64,000 nt of DNA from Noviherbaspirillum malthae (GTDB lineage Bacteria > Pseudomonadota > Gammaproteobacteria > Burkholderiales > Burkholderiaceae_D): contig NZ_JACYXF010000017.1 in NCBI RefSeq assembly GCF_015352985.1, positions 39,831-103,830 of the forward strand, in the 5' to 3' direction. This document shows positions 24,621 to 33,154 of the stretch, in pieces. The first letter of the stretch is position 1. Each line of letters starts with the position of its first letter. The position numbers were made by a program, and so were the translations under genes. A model generated the notes under the pieces. That model was not told the origin of the DNA, searched no databases, and saw only the letters and a program-made list of their open reading frames with translations.

Positions 24621-25716
24621 TAAAATCGCGCAACGACCATTCACGCCGAACTACGCAATTCCGCCGGGCGACAGTCTGATCGAGTTGCTGGAGGCTCTCG
24701 GCCTTTCGCAGGCTGATCTGGCAGAAAGAACAGGGCGTCCGAAAAAGACTATTAACGAGATTGCAAAAGGAAAAGCTGCAATCACGCCTGAAACGGCACT
24801 GCAATTCGAGCGCGTTCTCGGAGTACCGTCTTCGTATTGGAATGCACTTGAACAGAACTACCGTGCGGCGTTGGCTCGGATTGACGAACGACAGCGGTTG
24901 AGTCAGCACATTGACTGGCTGTCCGGTTTTCCAATTACCGAAATGATCCGGCGAGCTTGGATCAAAGCCCGAAATGATAAAGTTGAGCTCGTTGAAGAGC
25001 TACTGAGTTTCTTTGGCGTTGCATCGCCAGATGCCTGGAACGATGTGTGGTGTCGAGGAAAAGAAGCTACCGCATTCCGTAAATCGCCAACTCATGACTC
25101 CAATGAGCTGAGTTTGACTGCTACGTGGCTAAGACGAGGAGAGCTAGAGGGGCGCAAAGTTAACTGTGCCGCATTTGATGCGACGAAATTCAAAACCGCG
25201 CTGGCGCAAATCCGTCCCCTAACAGCGCATCAAGATATCAATACGGCCATCAAAACAACGATTGAGACGTGCGCCGCGGCCGGCGTGGCAGTTGTGCTCG
25301 TTCAGGAATTTCCTAAGCTTGGCGTTTGCGGTGCAACACGTTGGCTTTCCTCGGAAAAGGCATTGATTCAGCTAAGCCTTCATTACAAGCGCCATGATCA
25401 ATTATGGTTCTCATTCTTTCATGAAGCCGGCCATATTTTGCTACATGGGAAGAGAGACATTTTCGTTGAACAAAAAAAGGCTTCAAACGCGCTTGAAGAG
25501 GAAGAGGCCAATCAGTTCGCAGCTGACTTACTAATTCCACCAGAAACTTACCGCACTTTTGTCGCTGGCGGCGATTACAGTGCTGTAGCAATCGCGGACT
25601 TTGCAAAGTCGCTAGGTATCGCTCCAAGCATAGTTGTTGGAAGACTTCAACATGATAAGGTTATCTCGTTCAGCGAACGTAACGAGTTTAGAGTGCGCGT
25701 TGACTGGGCCAAGTAA
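24613..25716 (+). CDS. XRE-family (HigA-like) regulator fused to ImmA/IrrE metallopeptidase
   Basis: A 367-aa protein. The N-terminal helix-turn-helix (LLEALGLSQADLAERTGRP, then INEIAKGKAAITPETALQFERV) is HigA-like. The C-terminal half is an ImmA/IrrE metalloprotease with Zn motif HEAGH at about residues 270-274 and a downstream EEEEANQFAADLLIP. ATG 24613 follows GGGTGGA by 5 nt; a TTG at 24595 is in frame. ImmA-type proteins cleave repressors in response to DNA damage or stress; here the repressor and protease are one chain. It is co-transcribed with the HigB-like toxin. Confidence 0.88.
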   Translation: MTNKIAQRPFTPNYAIPPGDSLIELLEALGLSQADLAERTGRPKKTINEIAKGKAAITPETALQFERVLGVPSSYWNALEQNYRAALARIDERQRLSQHIDWLSGFPITEMIRRAWIKARNDKVELVEELLSFFGVASPDAWNDVWCRGKEATAFRKSPTHDSNELSLTATWLRRGELEGRKVNCAAFDATKFKTALAQIRPLTAHQDINTAIKTTIETCAAAGVAVVLVQEFPKLGVCGATRWLSSEKALIQLSLHYKRHDQLWFSFFHEAGHILLHGKRDIFVEQKKASNALEEEEANQFAADLLIPPETYRTFVAGGDYSAVAIADFAKSLGIAPSIVVGRLQHDKVISFSERNEFRVRVDWAK

Positions 25717-26320
25717 GCTACAGCTCAAAAGCGCTTCATGTTTTGAATTCAATAAATTTACTGAGACTTACAAACACTGCTGCCTGGGCGATCCGTCATC
25801 GTCTTAGCCGCGCTCATAAACTGGATGTAGCGACGATGCTGCCGCGCCTCGGAAAAACAGCGATCTTAACGCACGCAAACCGATTCGGTGTGTTCCTTTG
25901 AAGGAGGTATCAAATAAGTACTCTAATAGTGCACGATTAAATTGTGTACTATTAGATAGAAATAATTGTTATTATGTTAAGTTTAATATCGCAGGCCGCG
26001 TAGTCAGCGGACAAGAAAGTACATCATGAATGGGCAAGAAAGTCCGAATATATTCTTGAGGGCATAGTTTTCGGGGCATTCGGACTTTGTTGCCCACTTC
26101 ATTTCAGTGGACAGAAAATTTAGACTTTCTTGCCCGTTTTCGGCCACAAATCTTTCGACGGTAGTTTAATCATCCAACGGTTCGACGATAGCCCCAAAAA
26201 CCAGCAAATTTCATGGATAAAGCCATAAATCTGGTAGCTATTGGGTTTAAACCATCATTATCACCGTTTAAAATAGGAATTCCTCCAACTATTGCTGACG
26301 CACGTTCGCCAGCCTGCCTA
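25717..26320. other. AT-rich gene-free stretch containing clustered repeats
   Basis: About 600 bases without a convincing gene. The right half holds four copies of a GGGCAAGAAAGTC-type motif (listed separately). No transposase is adjacent. A frame of the next gene is open from 26213, so its start might lie inside this stretch. Confidence 0.5.
26009..26135. repeat. Four direct/inverted copies of a GGGCAAGAAAGTCYGAAT-type motif
   Basis: GGACAAGAAAGT at 26009-26020 and GGGCAAGAAAGTCCGAAT at 26032-26049 point right. Their inverse copies are ATTCGGACTTTGTTGCCC at 26079-26095 and AGACTTTCTTGCCCG at 26121-26135. The central pair forms a long interrupted inverted repeat. Multiple such sites in about 125 bp resemble transposase-binding arrays at the ends of Tn7/Mu-like elements, or a MITE. 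Confidence 0.55.
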
Positions 26321-27244
26321 ATGATCACAATCAGCACATCCAAAGGCCTTATAAAGGTAGAAAATTGGGATGAGATTCAAAACCGCTTCGGGTTCGTAAA
26401 GGATCTCGACGCATCAGCGCACAAACTAGACACCATCATTGGGCGCTATAAGTTTGAAGATAAGGTTGCTTGTGGTCTGTCGCACTGTCGTACTCTGCAT
26501 TCACGAGGGTACATCGTAACGACCAAAGATGGTCACGAGACGAACATTGGCAAAGACTGCGGCAGGAAATACTTCGGAGTGAATTTCGAGATTTTGGCTA
26601 ATCAATTCGACCGCGACCTCACTGAACAAGAAAACAGAGAATTTCTCTGGAATTTCAAGCTCCGGTTGCCAGAGTTGCGGGCTCGTATTGAGGCGATGCG
26701 AAAAGGAGCCAAAGGTGCAGATTGGGTGCATAGATATAGTGATCTACTGATTACTCCTTCCACGCGTTGTCCGAAAGAGATTTCCAGACAAGTAGCTGAC
26801 ATGGTGAAGACCAAGTCTAATTCCCTCATCATTTCACGGGAAGCTACGGAACAGGAGATCCAGAAAATGGAGAACGATCAGAAGAAGTCTTTACCAAGAC
26901 CGCACTATGTTCATGAGACGATTGCCCAAATAGCAGGCCTCGAAGCACTATACCCGGAGAACAATCTCAAAAAGCTGCTGGTGCTGGACTTGGAAGAAAA
27001 CATCAAGGCTCTTAACGACCTGAACATCGATCTACTGTCATTCGAGCAGTTAAGTCGTTGGAAACGATGGGCAGGAACAGTCGAGAATGCGCTTGAATCG
27101 GCAGCGTCCATTGTCAGTACAGGGCACGTACTTCTGACTTATAAAAATCTCAAGCCTCTTGTCAATGTGTTGACTGACCACCGTGAGATTCCGTTGTTCG
27201 AGGGTTTCCTCGCGGCCCTCAACGGGACACCGGTACATAGCTAA
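26321..27244 (+). CDS. Hypothetical protein with a cysteine-rich, probably zinc-binding motif
   Basis: A 307-aa protein from ATG 26321; the frame is open to an ATG at 26213, giving 343 aa. Near the N-terminus is ACGLSHCRTLHSRGYIV followed by TNIGKDCGRKYFG, a CxxxxC...H...C arrangement that looks like a treble-clef or zinc ribbon. The rest is mostly helical with charged segments (EQEIQKMENDQKK). I do not recognise a family. Codon use is AT-richer than the flanking genes, suggesting transfer. It ends in a strong hairpin. Confidence 0.65.
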   Translation: MITISTSKGLIKVENWDEIQNRFGFVKDLDASAHKLDTIIGRYKFEDKVACGLSHCRTLHSRGYIVTTKDGHETNIGKDCGRKYFGVNFEILANQFDRDLTEQENREFLWNFKLRLPELRARIEAMRKGAKGADWVHRYSDLLITPSTRCPKEISRQVADMVKTKSNSLIISREATEQEIQKMENDQKKSLPRPHYVHETIAQIAGLEALYPENNLKKLLVLDLEENIKALNDLNIDLLSFEQLSRWKRWAGTVENALESAASIVSTGHVLLTYKNLKPLVNVLTDHREIPLFEGFLAALNGTPVHS

Positions 27245-27251
27245 GGATTTG

Positions 27252-27288
27252 CGAGGCCTTTAGATTGGCGAATGGTTTAAAGGCCTCG
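27252..27288 (+). terminator. Hairpin after the zinc-motif gene
   Basis: A perfect 11-bp stem, CGAGGCCTTTA / TAAAGGCCTCG, with a 15-nt loop starts 8 nt after the stop. No T-run follows, so termination efficiency is uncertain. Confidence 0.5.
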
Positions 27289-27654
27289 TAGCTCTAGTGA
27301 TGTTCCACAGTCACTTATTACAAAAGCCGCCCTGGCGGGAATTGGTAGCAACTTCGGCCGGTTTTTCGTGCGTTTTTTCCAATTCGTAGTCCTTTTATGC
27401 TTTTCAACAGTTTTTAATAAGAACCCGTAACAGGCGTCATAAAACCTTCAAAGGTTAGTGGATACTTCTTTCTTACGCCAGAAACAGTGAAGGACTTTAC
27501 ATAAGGAAACTTCTATCGTTTTCGCGTGTAGGTCCCAAATAGTGATATACGAAGAAATAATGGCACTTCCCCATTGGCATCTGATGCTTAGTAAAAGCTT
27601 TAGCTACGTGGTTGTTAGTGTATGGCATCATCAAGCTGCTTCTTGTGAAATGAC
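27289..27654. other. Gene-free stretch before the first MerR gene
   Basis: About 370 AT-rich bases with no supported gene or RNA. It separates the accessory region from the metal-resistance genes. Confidence 0.5.
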
Positions 27655-28095
27655 TTAAGCCGATTCACTTGAGTGTTCATCTTCTAATTTTGCTTGAGAG
27701 GCAGTTTCGTTTGCCAGCACAGAAAGTACACCGCATCCGGAAGACGCTCCGGGTACCGTGCACTGGCTTCGAAGTTCTTTCAGTTGATCCCGAAGAGCCT
27801 GCAAAGCCTTCATCTGGTTTTCGACCTCTACAAGGTGCTTGTCTAGGAATGCATTCACATCACTGCAATCAACACTTGGGTTGTCGTGAATTTCAACCAA
27901 CCGCTCGACCTCTTGCAACGTCAATCCCAGTGAACGGCAGTTTCTGATGAAAGAAAGCCGTTCCAAATCCTTAGCCGCGTAGATACGGTAGTTCGAGTCC
28001 GATCGCTCTGCCTTCCCTAGTAAGCCTTTGCGCTCGTAGAACCGGATCGTTACTGTTTGGCAACCTGTTGCTTTAGCTAATTCACCAATTTTCAT
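27655..28095 (-). CDS. MerR-family heavy-metal regulator (CadR/PbrR-like)
   Basis: A 146-aa MerR regulator. The winged helix is MKIGELAKATGCQTVTIRFYERKGLL, followed by the long dimer helix. Metal ligands are likely the Cys in VDCSDV (about 77) and the C-terminal CTVPGASSGCGVL pair, the CadR/PbrR arrangement for Cd, Pb or Zn. ATG 28095 follows GGAGG by 5 nt. It is divergent from the HMA-CDF gene and should activate it by twisting the 19-bp-spaced promoter between them. Confidence 0.9.
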   Translation of the reverse strand: MKIGELAKATGCQTVTIRFYERKGLLGKAERSDSNYRIYAAKDLERLSFIRNCRSLGLTLQEVERLVEIHDNPSVDCSDVNAFLDKHLVEVENQMKALQALRDQLKELRSQCTVPGASSGCGVLSVLANETASQAKLEDEHSSESA

Positions 28096-28106
28096 GCATT
28101 CCTCCA

Positions 28107-28137
28107 TTGACCTTATACCTAGTATAAGGTCTATCCT
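28107..28137 (+). promoter_or_regulatory. MerR-type promoter/operator for the HMA-CDF operon
   Basis: The -35 TTGACC (28107-28112) and -10 TATCCT (28132-28137) are 19 bp apart, the overlong spacing typical of MerR-activated promoters. The dyad ACCTTATACCTAGTATAAGGT (28110-28130, split here as ACCTTATAC/GTATAAGGT) fills the spacer. Confidence 0.85.
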
Positions 28138-28170
28138 CTACCAGTGTGTAGAATCGCCTGGAGCCAAATA

Positions 28171-29472
28171 GTGTCTGAATCGAATGTCCGTCGTCGCAAA
28201 AGTATCTTTTCCATACCCAAAATGGATTGCCCTTCGGAAGAAAATCTCATCCGCATGGCGCTCAATAGTAGAGAAGATGTCGAGTCATTGTCCTTTGACT
28301 TGAGAAAGCGTGAGCTGGAAGCACTCCATAGAGGCGAACCCGACGACATTCTCAGTCGCCTGGAACCCTTGAAGCTGGGCGCGGTACTCCGCGAATCTAT
28401 GGACCTTCCCTTGACGGACACGACGGAACATAGGGAAAGTACCTTCTCCATCCCGAAAATGGATTGTCCGTCTGAGGAAAACCTTATTCGGATGGCGCTC
28501 GGCAACGAGTCAACTGTCACGTCATTGACGTTCAATCTCGGCCAGCAGGAGTTGAAGGTGAGGCATCAGGGCGAGCCAGAGTCTATCCTTGCCCGACTCC
28601 AACCCTTGAAGTTGGGTGCAGTCCTTAAAGACTCCCAAGTGCGGCCTTCTTCGGCACCCGATGGAGAATTGCTGAAGAGCACCTTCTCCGTCCCGAAGAT
28701 GGACTGCCCTTCGGAGGAAAACATGATTCGGATGGCCTTGAGTGACTTATCAAACATCAGTTCTCTTTCCTTTAACCTCTCCAAGCGCGAGGTTGTGGCC
28801 ATCCACGGTGGCGACGCCGATGCTGTCCTCAATCGCTTGGAGCGACTGAATTTGGGCGCTGTGCTTCGTGAATCGGTGCACGTTACGGCTGGGCAGGCGA
28901 CTGTGAAAACAAAAGCTGCCGAAGATGCGGCCGAAGCACGTACCCTGCGTACACTTCTGGCAATCAACGGCGTGATGTTCGTCTTCGAGCTTGCTCTCGG
29001 TTTATTAGCGGAGTCGACTGGCCTGATTGCTGACTCTCTGGACATGTTTGCAGATGCGGCTGTCTACGGGCTTGCACTTTATGCCGTCGGTAAGGCGGCC
29101 AGCTTGAAGTCGAGAGCCGCCCACCTTGCCGGCTGGCTTCAGCTTCTCCTGGCAGTAGGAGCGCTTTCTGAAGTCGTTCGCCGCTTTATCTTTGGCAGTG
29201 AACCGGAATCAGCGCTGATGATGGGCGTGGGCCTGATTGCTTTGGTAGCCAATGTGACATGTCTCGTCTTGATATCGAAGAAGCGAGACAGAGGCGCCCA
29301 TATGACGGCCAGCTATATCTTCTCGGCGAACGATGTCATCGCAAATCTGGGAGTCATGACTGCCGGTCTTCTGGTGGCTTGGACGAAGTCTTCATACCCT
29401 GACCTGGTGATCGGAACGATCATTGGCGTCATCGTGCTGAACGGCGCGCGCCGGATTCTTCAGCTTAGGTAG
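28171..29472 (+). CDS. CDF-like cation transporter with three N-terminal HMA-like repeats
   Basis: A 433-aa inner-membrane protein. The first 235 residues hold three similar units of about 80 aa, each starting near IPKMDCPSEEN (at about residues 16, 95 and 175) and ending KLGAVLRES or a variant. Each keeps a single Cys in MDCPSEE, where ordinary HMA domains have CxxC. The C-terminal 190 residues are a CDF-type transporter with five or six helices and the metal motif ADSLDMFADA. GTG 28171 has TGGAG 7 nt upstream. It is controlled by the divergent MerR promoter; lspA follows after 4 nt. Substrate probably Cd, Pb or Zn (inferred). Confidence 0.82.
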   Translation: MSESNVRRRKSIFSIPKMDCPSEENLIRMALNSREDVESLSFDLRKRELEALHRGEPDDILSRLEPLKLGAVLRESMDLPLTDTTEHRESTFSIPKMDCPSEENLIRMALGNESTVTSLTFNLGQQELKVRHQGEPESILARLQPLKLGAVLKDSQVRPSSAPDGELLKSTFSVPKMDCPSEENMIRMALSDLSNISSLSFNLSKREVVAIHGGDADAVLNRLERLNLGAVLRESVHVTAGQATVKTKAAEDAAEARTLRTLLAINGVMFVFELALGLLAESTGLIADSLDMFADAAVYGLALYAVGKAASLKSRAAHLAGWLQLLLAVGALSEVVRRFIFGSEPESALMMGVGLIALVANVTCLVLISKKRDRGAHMTASYIFSANDVIANLGVMTAGLLVAWTKSSYPDLVIGTIIGVIVLNGARRILQLR

Positions 29473-29476
29473 ATCC

Positions 29477-29986
29477 ATGATTCCATCAAACAAACCTGCC
29501 AGGAAACTGGCAGTCGTTGTCGCGATCCTGGTCTTTTTGACGGATCTTGCGACCAAGGAAGCCATCTTCCGTTCCTTTGCTCTACAGGAATCGATTCCGA
29601 TCACTTCGTTCTTCAACCTTGGCTTCTGGCTCAATCCGGGTGCCGCCTTTAGCTTTCTTAGCGACGCAGGTGGCTGGCAGCGCTATTTCTTTTCCACGAT
29701 CGCCTTTGCTGTCATCACTTGGCTGGGTGCTGGAATCCTCTTCAATGGCTCGCTGACAAGGACCGTACGGATGGCGTTTGCTCTCATTGCCGGGGGCGCT
29801 GCCGGCAATCTCTACGATCGGATTGTCCGAGGTGCCGTCATCGACTGGATCGATTTACATTGGGCCGGCTGGCACTGGCCGGCGTTCAATATCGCTGATA
29901 TGGGGATTGTGTGCGGTGCCGCCCTGATGGTGGTGACCAGCATGCGACCGACTGAGTCGTCTGTCCAACGAGGAACCCATGGTTGA
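29477..29986 (+). CDS. lspA: Lipoprotein signal peptidase LspA (accessory copy)
   Basis: A 169-aa aspartic membrane peptidase that removes prolipoprotein signal peptides. The catalytic motifs are GNLYDRIVRGAVIDWIDLH and FNIADMGI, each with its Asp, and four transmembrane helices are visible. Its place in a metal-efflux operon recalls pbrC of Cupriavidus lead resistance. It overlaps the downstream DsbD-alpha gene by 8 nt, so the genes are coupled. Confidence 0.92.
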   Translation: MIPSNKPARKLAVVVAILVFLTDLATKEAIFRSFALQESIPITSFFNLGFWLNPGAAFSFLSDAGGWQRYFFSTIAFAVITWLGAGILFNGSLTRTVRMAFALIAGGAAGNLYDRIVRGAVIDWIDLHWAGWHWPAFNIADMGIVCGAALMVVTSMRPTESSVQRGTHG

Positions 29987-30473
29987 TCTCGCCTTCCGTT
30001 TTTATGCAACCCCTGCCGTGATTGCATTTGTAATGGCACTGTCGGTTATCCCGACGCCTGCTGCATTCGCACAAGGCGGCATGGTTGAAAAACTCATCGG
30101 AAAAACAGCCGAACCTGTGTCGCCTGACCTAGCCTTTTCCGTAAAGGCCAGGCGCGTTGACGCCACGCGCATTGCGCTCGACTATTCGGTTCGGCCAGGC
30201 TATTACCTGTATCGCGAGCGCATGGTGATCGCGCTCAAAGACGCCCCGGGGGTGCGCATCGCGCGAATCAACTTTCCGCCGACCGTAACCAAGGAGGACA
30301 AAACCTTCGGTCGATCTGAAGTCTTCAAAGCGTCGTTTATCGTTACCGTCCAGCTTGAAGGCAACACAAAAGCTGCGGCAATGGTGATGACTAACTATCA
30401 AGGCTGCTACGAAGCTCTCGGCGTGTGCTATCCACCCGAATCCAAGGCCATCACGATTCCGCCCCATAGCTAG
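29979..30473 (+). CDS. Stand-alone DsbD N-terminal (alpha) domain protein
   Basis: A 164-aa periplasmic protein with a signal peptide (ending PAAFAQGG). The domain has the DsbD-alpha landmarks RPGYYLYRERM and YQGCYEALGVCYPPE, whose two cysteines correspond to the redox pair of DsbD. No membrane or thioredoxin domain follows. It may take electrons from a full DsbD such as the one at 2382, or bind metal through its cysteines. A paralogue lies at 35470. It is within the lspA-lnt operon. Confidence 0.85.
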   Translation: MVDLAFRFYATPAVIAFVMALSVIPTPAAFAQGGMVEKLIGKTAEPVSPDLAFSVKARRVDATRIALDYSVRPGYYLYRERMVIALKDAPGVRIARINFPPTVTKEDKTFGRSEVFKASFIVTVQLEGNTKAAAMVMTNYQGCYEALGVCYPPESKAITIPPHS

Positions 30474-30529
30474 CCGGCCATTGGCTGCAGGACAGATGGC
30501 GGCAGGCCGTGGGACCATAAGAAGGCCAC

Positions 30530-32122
30530 ATGACTCACCTAAGCAGAATCAATAGCTTCCCGAGCTACGCCCGCAGGCGGGATCGCCTGGATAATGTCGT
30601 GCTCGATAGGCCCGTAGTGAGCTACGTGCTCGCACTTGTTCTTGGCATGACAATGGTGTTGGGGTACGCCCCCTTCCATCTGTTCTTGGTGCCAGTGGTA
30701 GCCCTTGCCGGCTTGTTCCGGTTGGTAGCAGCGCAAGCTTCGGCCGCCCGTGCCGCGTTGGCAGCATTTTGCTTTGGACTCGGCATGTTTGGCACAGGCG
30801 TCAGTTGGGTGTTCATCAGCCTGCATACCTATGGCGGAATGCCTGCCATGCTCGCTGTGGGTGCAACGGGCCTGTTTTGCGCGTTTCTTGCCCTGTTCCC
30901 AACGCTGTTTGGTACGGTGTGCTGGTACGCGCATTCTCCGGCTTTGTCATTCCGTATCATGACAGTTCCGGCGTTGTGGGTCGGTTCAGAATGGTTACGT
31001 GGGACCCTGTTCACCGGATTCCCCTGGTTGACTGTAGGCTATTCCCAAATTCCGGGCAGCCCACTATCAGGGTATGCGCCCGTGTTCGGTGTTTATGGCC
31101 TGTCAGCGGTCGTCGCCCTCACCGCTGCGATACTGCTGCTGGCCTTGTTCCCAAGTGCGGTTGTAAGGAGAGCGATTCCCGTTGCAATCGGAATTGGTCT
31201 CTGGATCATCGGTGCTGCTCTTCAGCAGGTCGCCTGGACCTCACCGGTGGCCACGCCTATCCCCGTGGCGGTATTGCAGGGTAATATTCCGCAGGACCGG
31301 AAATGGCGTGCAGATGCGTTGGCCCCAACGCTGCAGTCGTACCTGTCTCTGGCGCGACAGAGCCAAGCGAAACTGGTCGTGCTTCCCGAAACCGCGATTC
31401 CAGTTTTCGCCGATCAGATGTCTGCTGCATACGCGACATCACTTGCGCAGCATGCCGCAAACAATAATGGCGACATGATCATTGGTATTGTAGAGCGCGT
31501 TCATCATAACGGCAGTATTCGCTACTACAACAGTGCAATCAGCACGGGCACCTCTCCGGCGCAGACGTACCGTAAGCAACATCTTGTGCCGTTCGGCGAA
31601 TACATCCCGCCATTGTTTGGATGGGTTCTCAACGTGTTGCAGATCCCACTCACGGACATGACACCTGGTGCACCGGCCGGGGCGACACTTAAGGTCGCCG
31701 GAGAGAAGGTTGCAACCAACATTTGTTTCGAGGATGTGTTCGGGGAGGAGATCATTCGAGCCCTGCCTAACGCGACGCTGCTCGTCAATCTCAGCAATAT
31801 CGCCTGGTTCGGCGACTCATTGGCAATACCGCAACACTTGCAGATCTCGCAGACACGGGCGCTCGAGACCGGACGATATATGCTACGGGCGACAAATACC
31901 GGTGCCACGGCCATCATTGATCAACGCGGGCGGGTAGTGAGGCGGGCGCCTTCGCACGAAACCTTCGTATTGACGGGCATGGCGCAAGGGTTTAGCGGCG
32001 CGACTCCTTACGTCAGGTTCGGCAATGCGCCAACCATCGTCTTTATCTGCGCCGGCACGTTCATGGCGCTATGGTTCGCCATCCGCCGCCGTACTGAATT
32101 ACGCACCTGCGTTCTGCCATGA
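30530..32122 (+). CDS. lnt: Apolipoprotein N-acyltransferase Lnt (accessory copy)
   Basis: A 530-aa inner-membrane enzyme adding the third acyl chain to lipoproteins. It has an N-terminal bundle of helices and a nitrilase-like periplasmic domain with catalytic Glu in VLPETAIP, Lys in YRKQHLVPFGEYIP and Cys in TNICFEDVFGE. It lies 56 nt after the DsbD-alpha gene. With lspA in the same operon, two of the three lipoprotein maturation enzymes sit beside a metal transporter. Confidence 0.92.
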   Translation: MTHLSRINSFPSYARRRDRLDNVVLDRPVVSYVLALVLGMTMVLGYAPFHLFLVPVVALAGLFRLVAAQASAARAALAAFCFGLGMFGTGVSWVFISLHTYGGMPAMLAVGATGLFCAFLALFPTLFGTVCWYAHSPALSFRIMTVPALWVGSEWLRGTLFTGFPWLTVGYSQIPGSPLSGYAPVFGVYGLSAVVALTAAILLLALFPSAVVRRAIPVAIGIGLWIIGAALQQVAWTSPVATPIPVAVLQGNIPQDRKWRADALAPTLQSYLSLARQSQAKLVVLPETAIPVFADQMSAAYATSLAQHAANNNGDMIIGIVERVHHNGSIRYYNSAISTGTSPAQTYRKQHLVPFGEYIPPLFGWVLNVLQIPLTDMTPGAPAGATLKVAGEKVATNICFEDVFGEEIIRALPNATLLVNLSNIAWFGDSLAIPQHLQISQTRALETGRYMLRATNTGATAIIDQRGRVVRRAPSHETFVLTGMAQGFSGATPYVRFGNAPTIVFICAGTFMALWFAIRRRTELRTCVLP

Positions 32123-32162
32123 ATCGCCACTTAAGCAAACATAGCCAGTGATTTGAAAAGAC

Positions 32163-32321
32163 ATGCATCAACGTACACCACAACGGGCATTTAATGCCCT
32201 GCCTCCCGATATCGGGCAGGTCATCGCTTCGCTTACCGACAACGAGTTCAGAGTCAAGTCGGTGATGACATCACTCAGAGTGAAGGATCTTCCAAGATTG
32301 CAGCTAACGCGAAAGTGGTGA
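32163..32321 (+). CDS. Possible 52-aa small protein coupled to the AraC gene
   Basis: A short frame starting MHQRTPQRAFNALPPDIG and ending LTRKW, whose TGA overlaps the GTG of the AraC-family gene (GTGA). The overlap suggests translational coupling or a leader ORF. It is basic, has no signal and resembles nothing I know. Ribosome site weak (AAAAG). Confidence 0.4.
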   Translation: MHQRTPQRAFNALPPDIGQVIASLTDNEFRVKSVMTSLRVKDLPRLQLTRKW

Positions 32322-33085
32322 CACCTTCATCCGTCAGGGACGCGTTATGGATCGGTGATACCGCCCTTCGCCCTGGGATCGGCGTGTTTCGGGGGCACTC
32401 CGGCGACAATCACATGCATGCGCATTATGCGCATCAGCTCACCGTCGGGATCACACAGCCAGTGTGCATTACATTGGGCTCTGAAACGCGCTGTGCCCCT
32501 GCCCTGTTCATACCCGCGGGTATTGCACATCGACTTTCGCCGGGGAATGTACTGTCCCTGTATCTGGATCCGACTACCGATGAAGCAAGGGCGGTACTGC
32601 CATTGCTCGATAGGACAAGAGATATCGTCGAACCGTCCCGACAATTGCTCTGCATCGTGCTGGACTCGTTCAGTGCGGACAAATTGACACAGCACAGTTT
32701 TGAGCGTTTCCGCAGGCATCTGCAGCTAGGCGCCTTGCCGCCACGCGATGCCCGACTGGATGCAGTATTGCACCTGTTAAATCAGTCACTTGATCAGGAA
32801 GAATTCCTCAGCCGACGCTCTCTTGCGTCGAGCTCGGGCCTGTCAGAAAGCCGCTTCTCCCACTGGTTTCGTGAACGTACCGGCATGCCGGTACGCAGCT
32901 ACCGAAAATGGCTTCGTCTCGTACGCGGCATCGAGCACGTACTTGCCGGCGATAGACTGACTGACGCTGCGCACGGTGCCGGATTTTCCGATCAGGCCCA
33001 CTTTACACGGACCTTCGTCGCAACCTTCGGCATCAACCCGTCACTCGCCCTGGCTCGCCTTTCCAGCCAGTCGCCCGATCAGTAG
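32318..33085 (+). CDS. AraC-family transcriptional regulator
   Basis: A 255-aa protein. The N-terminal half is a cupin-like sensor (HAHYAHQLTVG, CAPALFIPAGIAH). The C-terminal half holds two helix-turn-helix units: RRSLASSSGLSESRFSHWFRERTG and LTDAAHGAGFSDQAHFTRTFVATFG, the AraC signature. GTG 32318 overlaps the preceding small frame; GTG 32315 is adjacent. The next gene, a hydroxylase/desaturase-like protein, is 69 nt downstream on the same strand and is a probable target. Confidence 0.9.
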   Translation: MTPSSVRDALWIGDTALRPGIGVFRGHSGDNHMHAHYAHQLTVGITQPVCITLGSETRCAPALFIPAGIAHRLSPGNVLSLYLDPTTDEARAVLPLLDRTRDIVEPSRQLLCIVLDSFSADKLTQHSFERFRRHLQLGALPPRDARLDAVLHLLNQSLDQEEFLSRRSLASSSGLSESRFSHWFRERTGMPVRSYRKWLRLVRGIEHVLAGDRLTDAAHGAGFSDQAHFTRTFVATFGINPSLALARLSSQSPDQ

Positions 33086-33154
33086 CAGTTTCGTTCAATT
33101 GCTGCATGCGGTCTTCGGACAATATGGCCTCATATCGTTGTCTGGACACCTATC

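Noticed and set aside
27289..27654. Possible tRNA or integration site
   Set aside because: No cloverleaf or GGTTCRAATC-type T-arm was found in this stretch.
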